Source of the DNA: Bacteroidia bacterium
GTDB taxonomy: Bacteria > Bacteroidota > Bacteroidia > Bacteroidales > Prolixibacteraceae
Assembly: GCA_025358025.1 (NCBI GenBank)
Contig: JANYKW010000032.1
Location: 1 to 59,284 of the forward strand
Length of the DNA: 59,284 bases
Direction: 5' to 3'
This document shows, in pieces, positions 53,901 to 59,284 of this stretch. The stretch's first letter is position 1; the number at the start of each line of letters is the position of its first letter. Made by a program: the position numbers and the translations under genes. The notes under the pieces were generated by a model. The model made no database searches and was not told where the DNA came from. It saw only the letters and a program-made list of their open reading frames with translations.

Positions 53901-56900
53901 GAATAAAGGACTTACTACGATTACAATTACCTCAGTAAAAAATGCTTCCGATTGTAGCAGCGCTGTCACAAGCAATAATTCAAAAGATATTGTTGTCGGT
54001 CCTCCAGCATCATGGGTAACTTACTCTTCAAGCAATTTCTTCGATGTTCCTACAGGAATTTCCAGTCTTACCGTTGAGGCCTGGGGAGCCGGAGGAAAAG
54101 GAGGGGCGGCGATGAATTCCTCTTATGCTGAATTAGCCGGCGGTGGCGGTGGCGGCGGGGCATATTCCCGCAGCACTTTTAACGTTATTCCGGGTACTTA
54201 TTCAATAATTGTCGGAGACGGAGGCACTCCCGATTACGCCACCGGAGGTGATTCTTATATGTTTTACCCTGCCGGAACGATAAAAATTTTGGCCAAAGGG
54301 GGTTCCGGTGTTTCAGGCAGTAATCAAGATGGAGCATCCGGCGGATTAGCTTCCGGTGGCATAGGAGACACAAAATTCAGCGGGGGTTCCGGTGCAGATG
54401 GTAATACCGTAGGAAACCGGGGTGGTGGCGGCGGATCTTCTGCCGGGACTGAGTTCAATGGAAACATCGGAAGTGGCGCAACCGGAGGAACTGCACCCGA
54501 CGGCGGTGGAGCAGGAGGAAACGGCAGCAGCGGACCAGGAGCCGGTATTGCCGGAAGTGTTCCGGGCGGCGGCGGTGGCGGAGCATACAGGGCTACAATG
54601 GAGACTGCCTATACGGGCGGAATCGGCGCCAGGGGTCAGGTAAAAATTACCTGGTCTTGCCCACAGGCTGTAATTTCCTATTCGTCATCTTACTTCTATT
54701 CTTCTGTATCCTCAGCTTCTGTTACCTTAACCGGTTCAGCAGGTGGTACTTTCTCAGCCAATCCGGGAGGGTTATCAATCAATGTTTTAACTGGTGAAAT
54801 CATTCCATCTTCAAGCAATGCAGGAATTTATACCATCCATTATCAAATACCGGCAGCAGGTGATTGCGCTCCTGTAGATGCAGCAGCAGAAGTTACAATA
54901 ATCACTCCACCAACGGGCCCGACATCTGTAACCTATTGCGCTTCACAAGAAAAGACTGTCAATGATCTTACATCACTGATGACAGGTTCCGGCATCAAAT
55001 GGTACGCTGCAACCAATAACGGGATACAGTTTACCGGAACGGAATTGCTGGTAACTCAATCCTATTTTGCCAGCCAGACAATAGGAGGGATCGAAAGCAT
55101 ATCAAGAACGCAGGTGGTGGTGACTGTAAATCCCCGGCCTGCCACACCGACAATATCGACCAATATTTCTCCTGTTATCTGTATGGGTAGCTCGGTTATT
55201 CTTACTTCTACAGAATCAACAGGTTACCTTTGGTCCACAAGTGCAGTTACGAAGAGCATAACTGTAACCGCAACAGGAAGCTACTGGGTAAAAGTGACCG
55301 ATGTTAACGGCTGCCAGAGCCTTGCCTCAATTCCGGTCGAAGTTGATGCCGATCATGATATTCCGACTGCTACAGGTACGCCAAATCCGGCAAATAATAC
55401 GATCGATGTCTGCTACACGGGCGGTGGAGCAGTTACTTCACTTTCATGGGCTGCAGTAACAACGGCTACTTCCTATGATTTTTATTTTGGCGAAGGCAGT
55501 TTGCCGACAGTTGTTACACAAAATGTCACTTCAAATTCATATGCAGTCACCTTATCAGCAAACAAGACCTATTACTGGAAAGTTATCCCAAGAAACTTTT
55601 GCGGTCAGGCAGCAAACGCTGCAACCTGGACTTTTACAACAAAAAACACTGCTTGTTATTGTATACCAACTTCTCAATATCATGATGGAGGAATTTTCAG
55701 TGTTGAATTTAATACGCTCGATGAGGAAGGTTTATATAACGCAGGTTATGTGGATTTAACAATTAATGCCGAGACATCTGTCGTACAGGGTTCAATATAT
55801 AATTTAACAGTATATGCAGATACAGATCCAATGGAATGTTGTTGGTCCCAATATTACCAAAAGGTATGGATAGACTGGAACCAGGATGGAATTTTTAGTA
55901 ATTCGGAAGTTTATGATTTGGGTGAAGCTTTCAATCGGGGTGGTGCAGATACATGGCCATACAAAAAAAGCAGTCTTTGTCCATTTGCTATAACAGTACC
56001 GGCAAATGCACCTTTGGGCAAAACCAGAATGAGAGTTTCGTCTTCCAGTTTGGAGTATGCTACCGCTTGCGGACCTATTAGGGTTGACGGAACATTCCTG
56101 GATTTCGGGATCAATGTTCTGCCTTGTGAACCTGCAGTTTTTACGGCACACCCATCAACGGCTGCCCAGGCAGTTTGTGTTGGCGGAACAATCAACGCAT
56201 TATCCGTAACAGCTACCGGAACGGCTTTAACCTATCAGTGGTACAAAAATAATACTGCTTCAAATAATGGAGGCACTGCTATTACAGGTGCAACTTCTGC
56301 CAATTACTCGCCTTTATCCACTTTATCCGGTACATTCTATTATTATTGTGTTGCCAGTGGTCGATGTTCGCAGCCAACACCAAGTAATGTTTCCGGAGCT
56401 ATAACAGCAACAGCTCCTCCTGTTGCAGGTCCGATTATTGGGGATAATATATTGTATCTGGGATATACAAGGAAACTGACACTTTCGCAGAATGCCAATG
56501 CCGGAGGTACCTGGACGAGTTCTGATGCAGCTACCGTCTCTGTTGATGCTTCATCCGGCCTGGTGACCGGCATTAAAGTTGGTTCGGCAACTATTTCTTA
56601 TACAGTTGCAGGATCTGGTGGCTGTTCTGAAGCAAAAGCTGAAATTCAGATTACAGTTTCTGATGCTTCTAATTTCTGCTTTGGCGCTTCAAGTGCAGTT
56701 TCTGGATATAACGATCCGAATGGTGACATGTCTCCTGAAAATGCAGTCGGATATCCGGATAATAACTATGCTGCAATTGGTCAAAATGAATTTATTGCAT
56801 TGGATCTTACCGGGGGCGCCCTCAGTTTGGGAAACACGGTGACTGTTACGTGGAGCAAGTGGGCAGGTGAAGCTTTAGCGCCTGATGCACACATGTATGA

Positions 56901-59284
56901 ATCGCAGGACGGTGCAAACTGGCAATTTATTAAACATGATAATGTTTACAATACTTCATTTACTGAATATAGCATTCCTGTAAACATAAGTACACGATAT
57001 CTTAAAATTGAAAACAAGACTTCTCAATGGTTGTATGTCAAATCAGTAACATTTAATTATCCTTGTTCCGGATGTTCGAATGGGATCCTTACCGTAACCA
57101 CAAATAATAAGGATCAAACCGTTTGTCTGAATTCTGCCGTAAGCAATATTGTCTATTCAGTCGGAGGCGGTGCAACCGGAGCAACGGTATCCGGATTGCC
57201 AAATGGTGTAAATGGTATCTACAGCAACGGAAACGTAATTATCAGTGGTTTACACGCTACATTAGGAACTTTCAACTACACGGTGACAACAACCGGAATC
57301 CAATCACCCTGTACCAATACTACAGCAAACGGTACAATCACAATTACAACAGTACCGGATGCCAACTTTGCATTAACTTCATCCAACACTCCGGTTTGTT
57401 CCGGTGACGAAGCAGAATTCTATCTGACTGGGACTGCTAACGCTACGGTTGACTACAGCCTGGATGAAGGAAAAACAACTAAAACTGTAAGTCTTGATGG
57501 TTCAGGACTGGCAACAGTTGTTGTACCCGGAGTTACTGAAAATCTGCAAATGTCGTTAATCAGTGTTTATATTGGAAGTTGTAGCAAAATTTTTAATGGA
57601 AGTGCAACTGTGATTGTTAAAGCGCTTCCGGTAGTAAGCATTCTCAGTAATACGCTTATAGAAGTTGGCGGAACAACAACTATAAGTCCGGCAAGCGGAG
57701 GAACCTGGACAAGCAGCAACAATGCTGTTGCAACCGTTACTCCTGCAGGTGTTGTCACCGGCACTGCTCCCGGGACAGCAACATTCACATTTACGGATGG
57801 TCAAACCGGCTGCAGTGCAACAACAGCAAAAGTTTCTGTAACAAGCAAGGTTTGCATTGGATATGCATTTGACTATAACAGTTCGTGGGGAGAGGTTTAT
57901 TATCCTGAAAATGCCGTTGGAATTCCTGATGGTCAGGCGGCTTCTATATATTGGGAATCGGGTTTAATTTTAGACCTTACCGGAGGGAATAAATCCGTGA
58001 GCACACTTCTTACTTTAAAAATGTTCGTAAGTGGAGGGGGTAATCCGCTTGTTAAGGTATCCGAATCATCTGATAATAATCATTGGACTCAGGTTTTCAC
58101 TGGCAATATCTCTAATACTACCTCTCAGGATTATTTAGTTACGGTATCTGAGAATACGCGTTGGTTACAAATTGAGAATACTGATAAGAATCAAGCGGTA
58201 ATTCTTTATGTGGACGGTATTTCATACAATTATCCCTGTGCCGGATGTACGGCACCTTCAATTACAAATATAAACTCTAATGTTTCATGCAATGGGGGCA
58301 ATGATGGGGCTATTGCACTAACCTTAACCGGCGGTACAGCACCATTTACATTTGCCTGGACAACAAGTGGTGGCAGCATACCGACAGGACAGGAAATCCT
58401 TGAAGACCAAACAGGTCTTACTGCTGGTAATTATTCTGTTGCAATAACGACCTCCGGTGGATGTACTACAACCGGCGGACCTTATACGATCACTGCACCT
58501 TTAGTTTTGGCGGCAACGGTTAATTCAACCAACGTCACCTGCAATGGTGCCAATGACGGTACAATAACCATCACCTCACCGGCAGGCGGATACGGAACTT
58601 ATGAATACAGCATCAACGGTGGAACAAGCTGGCAAACAAATGGCAGCTATACAGCTTTGATCAACAAAACATATGATGTCCGGATTCGTGATGCCGCTCA
58701 TACCGGTTGTGTTGTGACTCTGAACAGTGCTCTGCAAATCACGCAGCCTGCTGTAATGACGGCAACGGTTAATTCAACCAACGTCACCTGCAATGGTGCC
58801 AGTGACGGTACAATAACCATCACCTCACCAGCAGGCGGATACGGAACTTATGAATACAGTATAGGCAGCGGATGGCAATCAACTGGTAGCTTCACCGGGC
58901 TTGTCAATGCATCCTACAATGTACAGATCCGTGATAAAATCCATACCGGTTGTGTTGTGACTCTGAACGGTGCTCTGCAAATCACGCAGCCTGCTGCAAT
59001 GACGGCAACGGTTAATTCAACCAGCGTCACCTGTAACGGTGCCAGTGACGGTACAATAACCATCACCTCACCGGCAGGCGGATACGGAACTTATGAATAC
59101 AGCATCAACGGTGGAACAAGCTGGCAAACAAATGGCAGCTATGCAGCTTTGATCAACAAAACATATGATGTCCGGATTCGTGATGCCGCTCATACCGGTT
59201 GTGTTGTGACTCTGAACGGTGCTCTGCAAATCACGCAGCCTGCTGTATTGGTTGCGGCTCCAACTAACAACGCTCCTTTTGTTG
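50953..59284 (+). CDS. Giant multidomain surface protein with SprB repeats (partial, runs off right edge)
   Basis: An uninterrupted frame of at least 2777 residues opens at ATG 50953. A hydrophobic signal follows an unusually long polar N-region (core about residues 50-70, ending FGQEA); ATG 51088 would give a standard 29-residue signal. In order I see: a fibronectin-like region; an IPT/TIG-like domain (about 369-450); several PKD/Ig-like segments; a jelly-roll module (about 645-840, LATQFGFNIPANATIMGLEA); a glycine-rich domain (about 1036-1235); a GEVED-type domain (about 1565-1725, WIDWNQDGIFSNSE); an Ig-like YQWYKNN segment; then two copies of a Big_2-like plus PENAVG-type module (about 1834-2041 and 2230-2431); and SprB-type repeats from about 2433 on. 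No sortase motif is seen. Type IX secretion is likely for such proteins, but the C-terminal sorting signal lies outside the window. Confidence 0.9.
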   Translation, partial: MKTSTLSFTENLAGKLTEAVNFSAPQLAALFSGRAKRSLKQLTLQMIPLFSGAIAVALLVTNLLFVSSTFGQEAASATWALNNNFSSSVTGKVGANAMTYGTGINTYLITESLSTSPYNKSSLSNAIAGNNYLQFTVSPADGLNFNISSISFGRAVPISAIIGDANINISVLFSTDPNFANYYEIGSANFNNPNIATTSFTVQNSLIAVGNGHTGYIRIYGWNLTGDNYFNINNVVISGTTDAACVDPGTQSTMLPFTETGIAGTTVNWSRGNGNRVIVVARLTSAVGVDPVNFYYYDMSYSPAHSAFGSGTTTGVGNYIIYIGQGTSVAVTNLMPATNYSFAVYEFNDLNRCYKTPGSSLSVSTLCPEPTITSFTPTSVCSGSASTIIIDGANYVSGGTGVTVNGISAAPVTFINSNRITVPLPSGAIGTGNITVTTCSTVTSGSTFTVNVPPTAPTGAVGAAGCGTGSVTISVSDPGTGLTVDWYANPSGGPVLEGGRGTLSYSTPVITNTTTYYAQTRNTSSGCVSSERTAVIATINTTPTTGTISGTSPVCFGSTGVSYSATGFDNATSYTWTYSGTGATIHGTTNPVTIDFASDATAGNLTVKGVNVCGDGTVSQDYPITFFNGPAATGATICNNSASSKMIAECPLPAKNSTTGAVFPHNVTSSGTGILQPPWLYLTSWNWLDYVKNDDDQSAYAEYYHDSGNEDCPVFPTILATQFGFNIPANATIMGLEATIGRRATANSESYFIRENNVQLFVGGTAASKNLGLTSTNWPVVETAQNYGSTESNAWGTSLTPSVVNNSGFGLLLSIRGTAPIGGSVRAWVNYINLTVTYRVPGMVDWFTQSSGGTPVQSAYSFDPVGDAEVIAKGGIYANLATTGTPGTYPFYAECQANPGCRTAVDFVILPVAEPEVTGFNIANAASPVLSGSPVPLTINSPNMIDGTYTVNYNLTGANSAANVNASVEIVSHSGSFTISNLVNKGLTTITITSVKNASDCSSAVTSNNSKDIVVGPPASWVTYSSSNFFDVPTGISSLTVEAWGAGGKGGAAMNSSYAELAGGGGGGGAYSRSTFNVIPGTYSIIVGDGGTPDYATGGDSYMFYPAGTIKILAKGGSGVSGSNQDGASGGLASGGIGDTKFSGGSGADGNTVGNRGGGGGSSAGTEFNGNIGSGATGGTAPDGGGAGGNGSSGPGAGIAGSVPGGGGGGAYRATMETAYTGGIGARGQVKITWSCPQAVISYSSSYFYSSVSSASVTLTGSAGGTFSANPGGLSINVLTGEIIPSSSNAGIYTIHYQIPAAGDCAPVDAAAEVTIITPPTGPTSVTYCASQEKTVNDLTSLMTGSGIKWYAATNNGIQFTGTELLVTQSYFASQTIGGIESISRTQVVVTVNPRPATPTISTNISPVICMGSSVILTSTESTGYLWSTSAVTKSITVTATGSYWVKVTDVNGCQSLASIPVEVDADHDIPTATGTPNPANNTIDVCYTGGGAVTSLSWAAVTTATSYDFYFGEGSLPTVVTQNVTSNSYAVTLSANKTYYWKVIPRNFCGQAANAATWTFTTKNTACYCIPTSQYHDGGIFSVEFNTLDEEGLYNAGYVDLTINAETSVVQGSIYNLTVYADTDPMECCWSQYYQKVWIDWNQDGIFSNSEVYDLGEAFNRGGADTWPYKKSSLCPFAITVPANAPLGKTRMRVSSSSLEYATACGPIRVDGTFLDFGINVLPCEPAVFTAHPSTAAQAVCVGGTINALSVTATGTALTYQWYKNNTASNNGGTAITGATSANYSPLSTLSGTFYYYCVASGRCSQPTPSNVSGAITATAPPVAGPIIGDNILYLGYTRKLTLSQNANAGGTWTSSDAATVSVDASSGLVTGIKVGSATISYTVAGSGGCSEAKAEIQITVSDASNFCFGASSAVSGYNDPNGDMSPENAVGYPDNNYAAIGQNEFIALDLTGGALSLGNTVTVTWSKWAGEALAPDAHMYESQDGANWQFIKHDNVYNTSFTEYSIPVNISTRYLKIENKTSQWLYVKSVTFNYPCSGCSNGILTVTTNNKDQTVCLNSAVSNIVYSVGGGATGATVSGLPNGVNGIYSNGNVIISGLHATLGTFNYTVTTTGIQSPCTNTTANGTITITTVPDANFALTSSNTPVCSGDEAEFYLTGTANATVDYSLDEGKTTKTVSLDGSGLATVVVPGVTENLQMSLISVYIGSCSKIFNGSATVIVKALPVVSILSNTLIEVGGTTTISPASGGTWTSSNNAVATVTPAGVVTGTAPGTATFTFTDGQTGCSATTAKVSVTSKVCIGYAFDYNSSWGEVYYPENAVGIPDGQAASIYWESGLILDLTGGNKSVSTLLTLKMFVSGGGNPLVKVSESSDNNHWTQVFTGNISNTTSQDYLVTVSENTRWLQIENTDKNQAVILYVDGISYNYPCAGCTAPSITNINSNVSCNGGNDGAIALTLTGGTAPFTFAWTTSGGSIPTGQEILEDQTGLTAGNYSVAITTSGGCTTTGGPYTITAPLVLAATVNSTNVTCNGANDGTITITSPAGGYGTYEYSINGGTSWQTNGSYTALINKTYDVRIRDAAHTGCVVTLNSALQITQPAVMTATVNSTNVTCNGASDGTITITSPAGGYGTYEYSIGSGWQSTGSFTGLVNASYNVQIRDKIHTGCVVTLNGALQITQPAAMTATVNSTSVTCNGASDGTITITSPAGGYGTYEYSINGGTSWQTNGSYAALINKTYDVRIRDAAHTGCVVTLNGALQITQPAVLVAAPTNNAPFV
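58513..59253 (+). repeat. Three near-identical SprB-type repeats (249, 243 and about 249 bp)
   Basis: Copies begin at 58513, 58762 and 59005, giving about 83, 81 and 83 residues each. The shared start is VNSTNVTCNGANDGTITIT, and each ends near ALQITQPA. Copies 1 and 3 differ at about six bases. Copy 2 shares the outer parts but has a different middle (GSGWQSTGSFTGLVNAS in place of GGTSWQTNGSYTALINK). A more diverged repeat of the same type (VSCNGGNDGAIALTLTGG) precedes them at 58249-58500. Confidence 0.92.

Noticed and set aside
55804-56195. Minus-strand open frames inside the adhesin
   Set aside because: They are antisense to a long, domain-rich reading frame and show no family features.
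58513-59253. CRISPR-like array of near-identical repeats
   Set aside because: The repeats are about 245 bases, coding, and lack short unique spacers; they translate as SprB-type domains.
50953-59284. Frameshift or split of the adhesin into several genes
   Set aside because: The frame of the start at 50953 matches the frame of the terminal repeats (a multiple of three apart), with no stop between.

Overview
The window looks like ordinary chromosome from a member of the Bacteroidia (Bacteroidota), close to Bacteroidales/Marinilabiliales. The evidence is Bacteroidota-type promoters (TAnnTTTG -7 boxes) with few Shine-Dalgarno sites; a parA-parB-DUF5683-mltD block; a yicC-gmk-nadD-priA block; a two-subunit methylmalonyl-CoA mutase; a GH95 fucosidase; a membrane-anchored AraC regulator; and a SprB-repeat adhesin. 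I see no rRNA, CRISPR array, prophage or insertion sequence.

Layout. 1-2.9 kb: an edge-truncated methyltransferase-like gene (-) and recG (+), separated by degenerate 9-bp repeats. 3.0-5.4 kb: an orphan rnfD, a TonB-like protein with an imprint-repeat N-terminal half, ybjQ and a small membrane protein. 5.5-14.2 kb: yicC, gmk, nadD, priA, parA, parB, a DUF5683 gene and mltD. 14.2-22.9 kb: a small membrane protein (-), ettA (+), a possible small RNA, the run sppA-lpxK-punA (-), folK (+), then upp, radC and rpsT (-). 22.9-23.2 kb: two tandem tRNA-Glu genes. 23.4-30.1 kb: a GH95 fucosidase and mutA-mutB (-). 30.4-34.9 kb: a tight three-gene cell-envelope operon (+): a YaiO-like TPR/outer-membrane barrel, an LTA-synthase-like phosphotransferase and a secreted barrel-like protein of unknown function. 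35-44.3 kb (-): acetyl-CoA synthetase, uracil permease, HD hydrolase, mprF, virJ/acvB, haem-binding protein and MATE pump. 44.65-48.4 kb (+): an unusual acyl ligase-ACP-acyltransferase fusion followed by a secreted alpha/beta hydrolase. 49.35-50.6 kb: a membrane AraC regulator. From 50.95 kb to the right edge: one open reading frame for a giant (at least 2777-residue) multidomain surface protein ending, within the window, in near-identical SprB-type repeats.

How the genes work together. The first half is largely housekeeping: DNA repair and restart, chromosome segregation, nucleotide and cofactor synthesis, and lipid A. The second half is envelope-oriented. MprF and VirJ/AcvB, overlapping by 4 bp, would make and hydrolyse aminoacyl-phosphatidylglycerol. 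The fused ligase-ACP-acyltransferase could recycle fatty acids directly into phospholipid. The YaiO/LTA-synthase-like/barrel operon looks like an undescribed route for modifying surface glycan or lipid with phosphoryl groups. Best leads: that operon, the fusion enzyme, the mprF-virJ pair, the mosaic SprB repeats, the candidate small RNA near 16.7 kb, two long palindromes, and several families of 7-14 bp intergenic tandem repeats that also run into the 3' ends of genes.
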